Source: DAOMNN01 sp035443825 (GTDB lineage: Bacteria > Pseudomonadota > Gammaproteobacteria > Burkholderiales > Rhodocyclaceae). From it: 64,000 nt of DNA. Of the stretch, positions 9,871-18,499 are shown piece by piece. The position numbers were made by a program, and so were the translations under genes. The stretch spans positions 17,464 through 81,463 of the forward strand of contig DAOMNN010000003.1 of assembly GCA_035443825.1 (NCBI GenBank), given 5' to 3'. The notes beneath the pieces were generated by a model. It worked only from the letters and a program-made list of their open reading frames with translations, was not told the origin of the DNA and made no database searches. Each line of letters begins with the position of its first letter. Position 1 is the first letter of the stretch.

Positions 9871-11208
9871 TCAGACGAGCATGGTGTAGGCGAGTCCCAC
9901 CGCGGCACTTGCGGCGATGACCCGCATGACGTCCTGTTTGAATCGCCACAGCGCCACGAAGGCGGCGATCGACATCGCCGCATAGAACCACTCGAACGGC
10001 CCGGAAAATGGAGCGGCAGCGGTCGCGTCGGGCCACAGTACGTGCCAGCCGAAGAAGATTGCGAGGTTCAGGATCACGCCCACCACGGCTGCCGTGATCC
10101 CGGTCAGCGGCGCAGTGAAACGCAGATTGCCGCGCGTCGACTCGACCAGCGGTGCACCGGCGAGAATGAACAGGTAACTGGGCAGGAAGGTGAAGAAGGT
10201 GGCAACCGAGGCTCCGGCGAATCCGGCCAGGAAAAGCGCCTCCGGCCCGAAGATCTCCTTCGACCAGCCGCCGACGAATCCAACGAAGGCGACCACCATG
10301 ATGAGCGGCCCGGGCGTGGTTTCCCCCAGCGCCAAGCCGTCGATCATCTGCGGGCCGGTCAGCCAGCCATAGGTCTCCACCCCGCCCTGGTAGACGTAGG
10401 GCAAGACCGCGTACGCACCGCCGAATGTGACGAGGGCGGCCCGGGTGAAAAAGGCGCCCATGTCGCTCAGCGTGCCACCGGGCAGCGCGACGAGCGCAAT
10501 GCCCCATAGCGCCGCAAACAAGACCAACAACGCGACCAGCCGCCATGGGCGAAAGCCGACGTGGGCGGGGGGCGGCGTATCGTCGTCGATCAGCGCCGGC
10601 CCAAACGACTTGCCGCTGTCGCCATGACCCCCGCCGACGTGGAACTGCCTGGGGGCGAGCTTTCCGCCGATCGCGCCGAGAATTCCTGCGCTCAGCACGA
10701 TCCACGGGAACGGGATTCGCGCAGCGAAGATGGCCAGAAAGGATGCGGCGGCGAAGGCCCACAGCAATCGGTTGTGGAGCGCCCGCGTCCCGATGCGCCA
10801 CGCTGCGAACAGCACGATGGCGACGACGGCGGGCTTGATACCGTTGAAGATGCCTTTCACGAAGTGCAGGTCGCCGAAGGCGAGGTAGATCCACGTGAGA
10901 AACGACAGGATGAACAGCGACGGCAGCACGAAGAGCGTTCCGGCGACGATGCCGCCCCAGCTCCGGTGCAGCATCCAGCCGATGTAGATCGCAAGCTGCT
11001 GCGCCTCCGGCCCGGGCAGCACCATGCAGTAATTGAGCGCGTGCAGGAAGCGTCGCTCGGAGATCCAGCGACGCTTCTCCACGAGTTCCTGATGCATGAT
11101 CGCAATCTGTCCGGCGGGCCCGCCGAAACTGATGAAGCCGAGCTTGAGCCAGTAGAGGAAGGCTTCACGAAAGCTCGGATGGGGCGGGCGGACGGTTGGA
11201 TCATTCAT
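9871..11208 (-). CDS. chrA: Chromate transporter, ChrA family
   Basis: 445 residues from ATG 11208 (MNDPTV); an in-frame ATG at 11241 would add 11 residues and has a purine-rich GAGGGGAG directly before it, so the start is uncertain. Two homologous halves of about six hydrophobic segments each, as in long ChrA proteins. The first half has the family motifs GFISFGGPAGQ and VLPGPEAQQLA, mirrored in the second half by LVTFGGAYAVLPY and ALGETTPGPL. Members export chromate or related oxyanions at the inner membrane. No chrB regulator is adjacent. Confidence 0.9.
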   Translation of the reverse strand: MNDPTVRPPHPSFREAFLYWLKLGFISFGGPAGQIAIMHQELVEKRRWISERRFLHALNYCMVLPGPEAQQLAIYIGWMLHRSWGGIVAGTLFVLPSLFILSFLTWIYLAFGDLHFVKGIFNGIKPAVVAIVLFAAWRIGTRALHNRLLWAFAAASFLAIFAARIPFPWIVLSAGILGAIGGKLAPRQFHVGGGHGDSGKSFGPALIDDDTPPPAHVGFRPWRLVALLVLFAALWGIALVALPGGTLSDMGAFFTRAALVTFGGAYAVLPYVYQGGVETYGWLTGPQMIDGLALGETTPGPLIMVVAFVGFVGGWSKEIFGPEALFLAGFAGASVATFFTFLPSYLFILAGAPLVESTRGNLRFTAPLTGITAAVVGVILNLAIFFGWHVLWPDATAAAPFSGPFEWFYAAMSIAAFVALWRFKQDVMRVIAASAAVGLAYTMLV

Positions 11209-11442
11209 GCTGCTACGGCAAGGCCTCGGAAATTGAGCCATCTCCCCTCGATCCCGGCTTCATTCTCGCCCGGTCGCGACCGAACCCTTGTGCAAGCACG
11301 GCATACGCCCTGAGTCGGCAATGTGCATTGTATTCGCGAAGTTCGTGCACGAGGCGCGCGATGACATCGGAAAGACATGCGCCTGGCACGGAGAGGCGCG
11401 GCCTCTGTCGAATTGCAGGGCCGTTCGCGTAGAATCGCGCCA

Positions 11443-12144
11443 ATGCAAACGCCTCAAGCTCGCCACTTTGCGCTCGTCCCCGCCGCCGGATCCGGCAGCC
11501 GGATGGGTGCGCAGGTGCCCAAGCAGTATCTCCCGCTGCTCGGCAGGCCCCTCATCCATCATGCCCTGTCGGTGCTTTGCGGGCTTGCGGAAATCGACAG
11601 GGTCTTCGTGGTGTTGTCGGTCGGCGACGCCGAGTGGCGGCGTCACGACTGGTCCGGACTTGGACCGAAGCTCGTGCCCCTGTTCTGCGGCGGGCCGACA
11701 CGCGCCGACTCGGTGCTGGCGGGATTGCGCGCCATCTCGGCGGAAGCCTCCCAGTCCGACTGGGTGCTCGTCCACGATGCGGCGCGGCCGTGTATCGCGC
11801 CCTGGCATGTCGAGAAGCTCATCCGTGAGCTTGCGCGCGAGGAGGTGGGCGGACTTCTCGCCGTGCCCGTCGCGGATACGCTCAAGCGTGCCGACGAACG
11901 CCGCCACGTGCTGCAGACCGTTCCGCGCGAAAGCCTGTGGCAGGCGCAGACTCCGCAGATGTTTCGCTACGTGATGCTGAGAAGGGCGCTGGAAGCCGCG
12001 TCGGAGGTAACCGACGAATCCAGTGCGATCGAAGCGGCCGGGCTGCATCCACGGCTGATCGAGGGCGATGCGACCAATCTCAAGGTAACCTTGCCGCTCG
12101 ACCTGCACCTCGCGGAATGGATTCTTCGCAACAGGGACGCATGA
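11443..12144 (+). CDS. ispD: 2-C-methyl-D-erythritol 4-phosphate cytidylyltransferase
   Basis: 233 residues from ATG 11443 (MQTPQARHF); upstream in-frame codons are outside the family. The nucleotidyltransferase signature LVPAAGSGSRMGAQVPKQY is at residues ~11-29, and HDAARP is the second conserved block. It makes CDP-methylerythritol in the MEP pathway to isopentenyl diphosphate. ispF begins 1 base after the stop, so the two are co-transcribed. Confidence 0.96.
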   Translation: MQTPQARHFALVPAAGSGSRMGAQVPKQYLPLLGRPLIHHALSVLCGLAEIDRVFVVLSVGDAEWRRHDWSGLGPKLVPLFCGGPTRADSVLAGLRAISAEASQSDWVLVHDAARPCIAPWHVEKLIRELAREEVGGLLAVPVADTLKRADERRHVLQTVPRESLWQAQTPQMFRYVMLRRALEAASEVTDESSAIEAAGLHPRLIEGDATNLKVTLPLDLHLAEWILRNRDA

Positions 12145-12145
12145 C

Positions 12146-12646
12146 ATGTCTACACCATTTCGCATCGGTCAGGGTTTCGACGTTCACGCGCTGGTGCGGG
12201 GGCGTCCGCTGATCATCGGCGGCGTGACGATTCCGTTCGACTTTGGCCTGCTGGGGCACTCCGATGCCGACGTGTTGCTCCACGCGCTCACCGACGCCTT
12301 GCTCGGCGCCGCCGGACTGGGCGACATCGGGCGACTCTTTCCGGATACCGATTCGGCGAATGCCGGGGCCGACAGCCGGGTGCTGCTGCGCAGCGCATTC
12401 GAGCTTGTTCGCGGTGCCGGCTGGGAAGTGGCCAACGTCGACGCCACGGTGATCTGCCAGGCACCGAAGATTCTCCCGCATGTGCCCTCGATGGCCGGAA
12501 ACATCGCTGCCGACCTTGCGATCGACGTCGATGCCGTCAACATCAAGGGCAAGACGACGGAGAAGCTGGGGTTCACCGGACGTGGCGAGGGGATCGCCGC
12601 CCAGGTCGTCGTGCTGCTCGCCCGAAGCCGAAGTGACAACAGCTGA
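12146..12646 (+). CDS. ispF: 2-C-methyl-D-erythritol 2,4-cyclodiphosphate synthase
   Basis: 166 residues, normal length. Zinc ligands D12 and H14 lie in GQGFDVHAL; the GHSDADVLLHA block carries the third ligand, and TTEKLGFTGRGEGI is the C-terminal CMP-binding signature. It cyclises CDP-methylerythritol 2-phosphate. It sits between ispD (1-base gap) and thpR (GTG start 11 bases before the ispF stop codon begins). Homotrimeric cytosolic enzyme by family. Confidence 0.97.
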   Translation: MSTPFRIGQGFDVHALVRGRPLIIGGVTIPFDFGLLGHSDADVLLHALTDALLGAAGLGDIGRLFPDTDSANAGADSRVLLRSAFELVRGAGWEVANVDATVICQAPKILPHVPSMAGNIAADLAIDVDAVNIKGKTTEKLGFTGRGEGIAAQVVVLLARSRSDNS

Positions 12647-13178
12647 GCCGGGGTCCGAACGGCTGCGAGTGTTCTTCGCTCTGTGGCCGGCCGCCACCGT
12701 CGCGCGCCGGCTCCATGCACTGGCACGGACCCTGCAGCGTGAGTGTGGCGGCCGCACGATGCGCACCGAGACCCTGCATCTGACCCTCGCGTTTCTCGGC
12801 GACCAGACGCCCGAACGGGTTGGCGAATCTGTCGAGATCGCCAGGCGCATCGAGTTTGCACCCTTTACATTGAGGATGGATACGGTCGGATGCTGGATGC
12901 ACAACCACATCGTGTGGGCCGGCTGCACCGTACCCCCACCCGAACTCGCTGCGCTTGCCGCGAGCCTGGAGGCCGAGCTCGGGGCTGCACGTTTCCCGCT
13001 CGACAAGCGCGACTTCGCGCCTCACATGACCCTCGTACGCAATGCGCTCCGGCGACCTGCGCCGAGACCGTTCGACGCGGTCTCCTGGGACGTCGGCGAA
13101 CTGGTGCTGGTGGTTTCGCAGCGCAAGTCAGACGGCGCGCACTACCGCGTACTGGAACGTCGGGCTGCCAAGAAGTGA
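12633..13178 (+). CDS. thpR: RNA 2',3'-cyclic phosphodiesterase (2H family)
   Basis: 181 residues from GTG 12633, inside the end of ispF. Longer in-frame starts would lie within ispF and have no family similarity. The two HxTx motifs that define 2H phosphoesterases are present (HLTL near residue 45, HMTL near 130), with the FFALWP opening. Family members hydrolyse 2',3'-cyclic phosphates on RNA ends and were formerly called 2'-5' RNA ligases. Third gene of the ispDF-thpR operon. Confidence 0.92.
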   Translation: MTTAEPGSERLRVFFALWPAATVARRLHALARTLQRECGGRTMRTETLHLTLAFLGDQTPERVGESVEIARRIEFAPFTLRMDTVGCWMHNHIVWAGCTVPPPELAALAASLEAELGAARFPLDKRDFAPHMTLVRNALRRPAPRPFDAVSWDVGELVLVVSQRKSDGAHYRVLERRAAKK

Positions 13179-13179
13179 A

Positions 13180-13199
13180 ACGGGGCGTTTCCGCCCCGT
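13180..13199. terminator. Hairpin between convergent thpR and host-attachment gene
   Basis: Perfect 8-bp stem ACGGGGCG / CGCCCCGT around a TTTC loop, starting one base after the thpR stop. There is no T-run on the plus strand; on the minus strand a weak TTTC follows. It probably ends transcription from both sides, but its efficiency is doubtful. Confidence 0.55.
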
Positions 13200-13225
13200 C
13201 CTGATCAGTCGCTTTCAGCCCGCCC

Positions 13226-13666
13226 TCAAAGGTACATGCAGGAAGCCAGACGTTCCTTGAGTTGCGGCTCGGGCGACTTGGTGTAGTCCTTCTCGAACCG
13301 GTCGGTGATCAGCAGGCTGGTGGTGTGATCGAGTACCGAGTTCAGCATGCCCATGAAACCGGGTGGGGCGAACACGATTGCGCGTTCGTAGGCGTTCTGG
13401 GTGCGCCCGGCATACAGCTCCTGCGCCAGTTCCTGCGCAAATACCTTCGCTTCGTGATCCTTCGGGATGGTCTGGGGTTGGCGGGCGCCCTGACCGTTGC
13501 CTACGGAAGCCATGCTTCCGGGTCGGTCGGTGACAAGTTCGGAATTCTTCAGACGGCTTTCAGGGTGGATCAGCTCCTTGACCAGCTTCAATCCCTTGTT
13601 GGGGCCAAGATTTTCGTAAAGCTTGGCAAGACTGGCGTTGGCAACCAGAATCCAGGTAATAGCCAT
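13226..13666 (-). CDS. Host attachment family protein
   Basis: 146 residues from ATG 13666, chosen because a strong GGAGGT lies 6 bases upstream; the 24 upstream in-frame codons have no such site. It starts AITWILVANASLAKLY, typical of the family named after an Agrobacterium protein needed for attachment to plant cells. The family occurs widely in free-living proteobacteria and its molecular role is unknown. No signal peptide is convincing, so it is probably cytosolic. Monocistronic, convergent with thpR. Confidence 0.8.
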   Translation of the reverse strand: MAITWILVANASLAKLYENLGPNKGLKLVKELIHPESRLKNSELVTDRPGSMASVGNGQGARQPQTIPKDHEAKVFAQELAQELYAGRTQNAYERAIVFAPPGFMGMLNSVLDHTTSLLITDRFEKDYTKSPEPQLKERLASCMYL

Positions 13667-13972
13667 GATGTACCTCCGAGCAATTGGAAACGAGGAAAGT
13701 CGTCGCCCCGATGGCTTGTGGCCGGCAGACCGTTTCACCAGGCAAGGACGACCTCTGCAGTTGCGCCGGCACTTGGTGAGTGCCGCGCACTGCCGATTGC
13801 CATGCTTTCACGACGCCGGGGACGGTGGGCTTCCCGCTGACTGAAGCAGCCCTCCAAGCTTAGACGCGACCGATTGCCGCCGCAATCGGCTGCGGTTCCG
13901 CATGGTGGGATCGGCGTCGCGAAGCACCATGCGGCGCGGGTTTGCGCGTGCAACGGATGATGTAACGGTCGA
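13667..13972. other. Intergenic region, no gene seen
   Basis: About 306 bases between two minus-strand genes. It holds the GGAGG site of the downstream gene and one perfect inverted repeat, CCGATTGC-CGCC-GCAATCGG (13870-13889), about 80 bases after the flavodoxin stop on the minus strand. With no T-run it is only a candidate terminator or protein-binding site. No convincing small gene. Confidence 0.5.
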
Positions 13973-14437
13973 TCAGAACACGCCCAGCGCGATCCCGCTT
14001 GCCATTGCTTCCCCGAGTTCATCGCAGTTTGCGATCGCAGCGTCGCCGATCGGGCCGCGCACGATGACGGGTTCTGCCGCCAGTTTCCACCCGTAGCCCG
14101 CAGCAATCCGTGCCACCTCGCGGACGGCGCCGCTGCCGTCGTTGCCGGCGCTGACGAACAGTGCATAGGGGAGCCCCGTGAGCTTGCCTTCGCACGGGTA
14201 GTAGGTGCGGTCGAAGAAGTCCTTGAGTGCGCCCGACATGTAGCCGAAATTCTCGGGTGTACCCAGAATCAGGCCATCGCAATCCAGCAACTCGCTCGTA
14301 CCTGCATCGGCGGCACGAAGCATGCGTGAGTCGACTTCGTCGACGCGGCGGCAACCTGACATCACGGCATCGGCAAGTCTGGCCGTGTTTCCGGACTGGC
14401 TGTGATAGACGATGAGCAGATGCTTGCGCGCCTTCAT
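13973..14437 (-). CDS. Flavodoxin-family protein
   Basis: 154 residues from ATG 14437, overlapping the mtfA stop as ATGA. The N-terminal beta strand followed by HSQSGNTARLADAV is the FMN phosphate-binding loop. GTPENFGYMSGALKDFFDRTYY resembles the NAD(P)H-dependent FMN reductase/WrbA-like group more than classical flavodoxins. Probable redox role with FMN; substrate unknown. It is the last gene of the overlapping DMT exporter-mtfA-flavodoxin set. Confidence 0.82.
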   Translation of the reverse strand: MKARKHLLIVYHSQSGNTARLADAVMSGCRRVDEVDSRMLRAADAGTSELLDCDGLILGTPENFGYMSGALKDFFDRTYYPCEGKLTGLPYALFVSAGNDGSGAVREVARIAAGYGWKLAAEPVIVRGPIGDAAIANCDELGEAMASGIALGVF

Positions 14438-15267
14438 GGATTCCGACCGTCGGGGCGAGGACTTTCCGATTCGACGCCGTCCGGCGAACCGGGTTCGCCC
14501 AGGCATCGTCGTTCGCCCTTCGCCGGGTCGGTCCGATAGAACTGTCTGAGTTGCTCGTACACACCGGGATAGGCATGCGCCAACGCCAGCGGTGTCTCGA
14601 AAAAGGCTTCGGAAGCGACCGCGAAGAACTCAGCCGGATGTTCTGCCGCGTAAGGATCGAGCGGCGTCGGCAGATCCGCGTCGACCAGGTCGCAGAAGTG
14701 TTGGTACGAAGCGGTGAACACGCGGGCCCACTCATGTACGGACATGCCGGAAGGCAAGGGCGGAAATCCGTCGGCTTCGCCGTTGGCCATGTCCAGCTTG
14801 TGCGCGAACTCATGGATGACGACATTGGCCCCCTGCGGCAGCGGCGTGTCCTCGTGCCAGGAGATGACCACCGGGCCGTGTTCCCAGGCCTCGCCCAGCA
14901 CGGTATCGTCGAACTCATGCACGACGCCGTCCTCGTCCATCTGCTTGCGCGGGATTATGAAGTCTCCCGGATAGACGATGACCCCGACCCACCCGGCGTA
15001 ACTGCCCAGCCCGCGGTGCAGGATGGGCAGGCAGGCCTGCAGCGCGACCGCAAGCATCATCTCGTCCGTGAGCACCAGTTCGTGGGCGCCATGGAACTGC
15101 TTTTCGGCCAGAAATCCGCGTGCAAGCTCGCGCAGCCTTGCCCGCTCGTCGGGCTGCAGGAATTCGAGGAAGGGCAGGCCGGCCTCCACGTGATTCCACA
15201 TCGGTTCCGGAACCTTCACGTCGTCCGCGTTGCGCCCGAAGGGCAAGTTGCGCAGGAAGTCAAACAT
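14434..15267 (-). CDS. mtfA: MtfA-type zinc-dependent peptidase
   Basis: 277 residues. The zinc site is H152-E153-F-A-H156 in VVIHEFAHKLDM, with the conserved NGEADGFPPL segment following. E. coli MtfA binds and inactivates the repressor Mlc and has aminopeptidase activity. Whether an Mlc-like target exists here cannot be seen. The gene start overlaps the end of the upstream DMT gene by 8 bases and its stop overlaps the flavodoxin start, so the three form one transcription unit. Confidence 0.9.
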   Translation of the reverse strand: MFDFLRNLPFGRNADDVKVPEPMWNHVEAGLPFLEFLQPDERARLRELARGFLAEKQFHGAHELVLTDEMMLAVALQACLPILHRGLGSYAGWVGVIVYPGDFIIPRKQMDEDGVVHEFDDTVLGEAWEHGPVVISWHEDTPLPQGANVVIHEFAHKLDMANGEADGFPPLPSGMSVHEWARVFTASYQHFCDLVDADLPTPLDPYAAEHPAEFFAVASEAFFETPLALAHAYPGVYEQLRQFYRTDPAKGERRCLGEPGSPDGVESESPRPDGRNP

Positions 15268-16159
15268 GGCGCGCTCGCGTGGTCAGAAAGATGCCGCCGA
15301 ACACCATCAGGATGCCGACGATGTGAAACCAGAGCGGGCGTTCGCCAAGAAAGACGATTGCCAGCAGGGTGCCGAATACCGGCATGAGGTGGATGAACAA
15401 GGAACCCCGGCTGGGTCCGACCACGCCGATCGCGGCATTGTAGAAAACGTAGCCGAGAAAACCGGGGAAGATCCCAATGTAGACAATCGCAACGAGTGTT
15501 GCGGCAGACATCTCGATGCCGCGCCCGGTGCTCAGCTCCCAGGCGTAGACCGGGGCCAGGGCGACGAGACCGACCGCGGTGAACACGGCCAGCATGAGCA
15601 TCGGGTGCATCCCCTTGGGGCGCCATTGGAGTCCCACCGTGTACAGGCCCCAGGTCAGCACCGCCAGCAGCATCCACAGATCACCCGAATTGAGGCGAAA
15701 TCCGAGCAGGACTTCGAGCTTGCCTCGCGCGACGATGGTCATGACCCCGCACAGGGAGAGCAGCGCACCGATCAGTTCGATACGGCTCAGTCGCTTGCCG
15801 AGCAGCAGGAACGCGAAGACCATCGTCGCGACGGGAATGAAGGAGTTGAGCATCGTCGCATTGGTCGCGGTCGTCGACTGCAAGGCGATATACACGAAGG
15901 TGTTGTAGCCCCCCACGCTGAGCAGGCCGAGAACGGTCAGGGGCACCCACGCCGTCCTCACCTGGGGCCACTGGCTCCGCAGATGGGGCAGGGCGAACGG
16001 CACGACGAGCAACAGTGCGATCGTCCATCTCCAGAACGCCAGGGCAATTGGCGGGACGGCTTCATGCACGCCGCGACCGACGACCATGTTGCCGGACCAG
16101 AACAGCACGGTGAGGATCAGCAGCAGATAGGGATTGGGGGTGGGAAAGGAGCGCTTCAT
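15260..16159 (-). CDS. EamA/DMT family transporter
   Basis: 299 residues from ATG 16159 (MKRSFPTPNPY); the 46 upstream in-frame codons overlap the relA promoter region and are excluded. About ten hydrophobic helices in two EamA repeats (the first with FWSGNMVVGR...ALAFWRW, the second with LWMLLAVLTWGLYTV). An inner-membrane exporter or permease of small metabolites; the substrate is not predictable. Divergent from relA with about 115 bases between starts. Confidence 0.88.
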   Translation of the reverse strand: MKRSFPTPNPYLLLILTVLFWSGNMVVGRGVHEAVPPIALAFWRWTIALLLVVPFALPHLRSQWPQVRTAWVPLTVLGLLSVGGYNTFVYIALQSTTATNATMLNSFIPVATMVFAFLLLGKRLSRIELIGALLSLCGVMTIVARGKLEVLLGFRLNSGDLWMLLAVLTWGLYTVGLQWRPKGMHPMLMLAVFTAVGLVALAPVYAWELSTGRGIEMSAATLVAIVYIGIFPGFLGYVFYNAAIGVVGPSRGSLFIHLMPVFGTLLAIVFLGERPLWFHIVGILMVFGGIFLTTRARHV

Positions 16160-16274
16160 CGGGTGTTCCGCTTTTCGTTTGCATCGATCATCGCACATCG
16201 TCATGCGTGTTGCAGTGTCCGCACCCGCACGGACCTGCCGGATGGGTGCGAGCAGGTTGTGGGATAATTCCGTC

Positions 16275-18476
16275 ATGGTTTCCGTCACGCATGCCATTTC
16301 CGCGGATCACGCCGCAGCACCCCTGGATCTCCTCGCCGACGGCCTTGCGGGCGAGGATCGGGAGCGGCTGAAAGACGCGCTCGCGATAGCCGAGGAGGCC
16401 TATGAAGGCCACGTACTGGGAACCGGCGAGTCGGTGTGGACGCACGCACTGGGGATGGGGCTGATCTGCGCCTCCTTGCGTCTGGACGCTCACAGTCGAA
16501 TCGCCGCGATCCTGTTCGCGGCAGGTGAATATGTCGACGATGCGGCGGATATGCTCGCCGAACGCTTTGGCGCGGAAGTCGCGGGTCTGGTTGACGGCCT
16601 ACGCAAGCTCAATGGCCTGAGACTGCTCACACGCATGACCGCCCGTGCCACCGCGCCCGAAGTGCGCGCCCAGACAGAGGTGCTGCGCAAGATGCTGCTC
16701 GCGATGGTGGCCGACATCCGCGTCGTGCTGCTTCGTCTTGCGTCGCGTACGCAGACCTTGCGCTACTTCACCGAGCATGCCGCGGATCTTCGCGTCGACA
16801 TGGCGCGCGAAAGCCTCGACCTCTACGCTCCGCTCGCGAACCGCCTCGGCGTGTGGCAACTGAAATGGGAGCTGGAGGATCTGTCCTTCCGGTTCCTCGA
16901 GCCCGAAACCTACAAGCGCATCGCGAAGATGCTCGACGAGCGGCGTTCCGAACGCGAGGCATTCATCCGCGATGCGATCGCGAAGCTAGGGCGTGAACTG
17001 GCATCGGCGGGGCTCACAGCCGAGGTGCAGGGCCGTCCGAAGCACATTTACAGCATCTATAACAAGATGCGTTCCAAGAAGCTCGACTTCTCGCGCGTCT
17101 ATGACATCCGCGCGCTGCGGGTGCTGGTCGAGCGGGTCGAGGATTGCTACACGGTCCTCGACATCGTCAATCGCCTGTGGCAGCCGATCCCGGACGAGTA
17201 CGACGACTACATCAGCAAGCCGAAGGGCAACAACTACCAGTCGCTGCACACGGCCGTCGTCGCCGGGGACGGGCGTGCACTCGAAGTGCAGATTCGTACC
17301 CGCGAGATGCACCGTCATGCCGAACTCGGCGTCGCAGCGCACTGGCGGTACAAGGAAGGAAGCAGCGCAGCCGGAAGTTCGTACGACGACAAGATCGCCC
17401 TCCTGCGAAGCCTGCTTTCATGGCGAGACGAAGTCGCCGATTCCGCCGACTGGGTCGAGCAGTTTCGTCAGGCTTCACTCGACGATACGATCTACCTCCT
17501 GACGCCGCAGGGGCGCGTGATCGACCTCCCGCGAGGCGGGACGCCGGTGGACTTCGCCTACCGCCTGCATACGGATGTCGGGCACCACTGTCGCGGGGCC
17601 AAGGTTGATGGCCACCTCGTGCCGCTGAACACGCGCCTCGAAAACGGCCAGACCGTCGAGATCGTCACCGTGAAGGAGGGTGGGCCGTCGCGCGACTGGC
17701 TCAACCCCCAGCTCGGCTACGTCGCGACGAATCGCGCACGCAACAAGATCAGGCAGTACTTCGGCCAGCAGGAAGAAGCCGAACTGCACGCGCGGGGACG
17801 CGCCCAGGTGACGAAAGAGCTGCAGCGCGAAGGCCAGACGCAGGCGAATATCGACGACCTTGCGGGCAAGCTCGGCTTTCGCAATGCCGATGCAATGTTC
17901 GTCGCAGCCGGCCGGGGAGAGGTCGGGCCGCGCGCGATCCAGAACGCACTTCGCGAAGTGCCTCTCGAAACGGTGCCGGCCGAGCCCGAGATCATCGTGC
18001 GGCGCAGCCGCGCCGGAGACAGCAGCGACAAGATTCTGTTGGCTGGCGTCGGCAAATTGATGACTTCACTTGGCCGCTGCTGCAAGCCCGCTCCGCCCGA
18101 CCCGATTCAGGGCTTCGTGACCAAAGGCCGGGGCGTCTCGATTCACCGCGTCGACTGCCCGGACTTCCACCGGCTCGTCGCACGTCAGCCGGAACGGGTG
18201 ATCGATGCCGAATGGGGCGAGCAGGCCTTCGACAGCACACGCTCGGTATTCCCGGTAGACATCGAAGTCGAAGCAGCCGATCGTCAGTGTCTTCTGCGTG
18301 ACATTTCGGAAGTTCTGTCGCGCGAGAAGATCAACGTGATCGCGGTCAACACGCAAACCAGAAAGGGAAGGGCATTGATGCGCTTCACGCTGGAAGTCAG
18401 CGGCGCCGAGCAGATCCGGCGCGCCACGACCCTGATCCGCGAACTTCCGGATATCGTCGACGCCCGCCGCAAATAG
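16275..18476 (+). CDS. relA: RelA-type (p)ppGpp synthetase
   Basis: 733 residues from ATG 16275. Domains in order: pseudo-HD, synthetase, TGS, helical/zinc-finger-like and ACT. In the HD region, where SpoT has HDxxED, the residues read AAGEYVDDA (83-91), so hydrolysis should be lost. The synthetase loop has EYDD in IPDEYDDYISKPKGNNYQS, the acidic EXDD type of monofunctional RelA rather than the basic RXKD of bifunctional SpoT. It would make (p)ppGpp on starved ribosomes. A separate SpoT must exist elsewhere. Confidence 0.93.
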   Translation: MVSVTHAISADHAAAPLDLLADGLAGEDRERLKDALAIAEEAYEGHVLGTGESVWTHALGMGLICASLRLDAHSRIAAILFAAGEYVDDAADMLAERFGAEVAGLVDGLRKLNGLRLLTRMTARATAPEVRAQTEVLRKMLLAMVADIRVVLLRLASRTQTLRYFTEHAADLRVDMARESLDLYAPLANRLGVWQLKWELEDLSFRFLEPETYKRIAKMLDERRSEREAFIRDAIAKLGRELASAGLTAEVQGRPKHIYSIYNKMRSKKLDFSRVYDIRALRVLVERVEDCYTVLDIVNRLWQPIPDEYDDYISKPKGNNYQSLHTAVVAGDGRALEVQIRTREMHRHAELGVAAHWRYKEGSSAAGSSYDDKIALLRSLLSWRDEVADSADWVEQFRQASLDDTIYLLTPQGRVIDLPRGGTPVDFAYRLHTDVGHHCRGAKVDGHLVPLNTRLENGQTVEIVTVKEGGPSRDWLNPQLGYVATNRARNKIRQYFGQQEEAELHARGRAQVTKELQREGQTQANIDDLAGKLGFRNADAMFVAAGRGEVGPRAIQNALREVPLETVPAEPEIIVRRSRAGDSSDKILLAGVGKLMTSLGRCCKPAPPDPIQGFVTKGRGVSIHRVDCPDFHRLVARQPERVIDAEWGEQAFDSTRSVFPVDIEVEAADRQCLLRDISEVLSREKINVIAVNTQTRKGRALMRFTLEVSGAEQIRRATTLIRELPDIVDARRK

Positions 18477-18499
18477 CCGAGCCCGTGAGGGGTGGGGTG

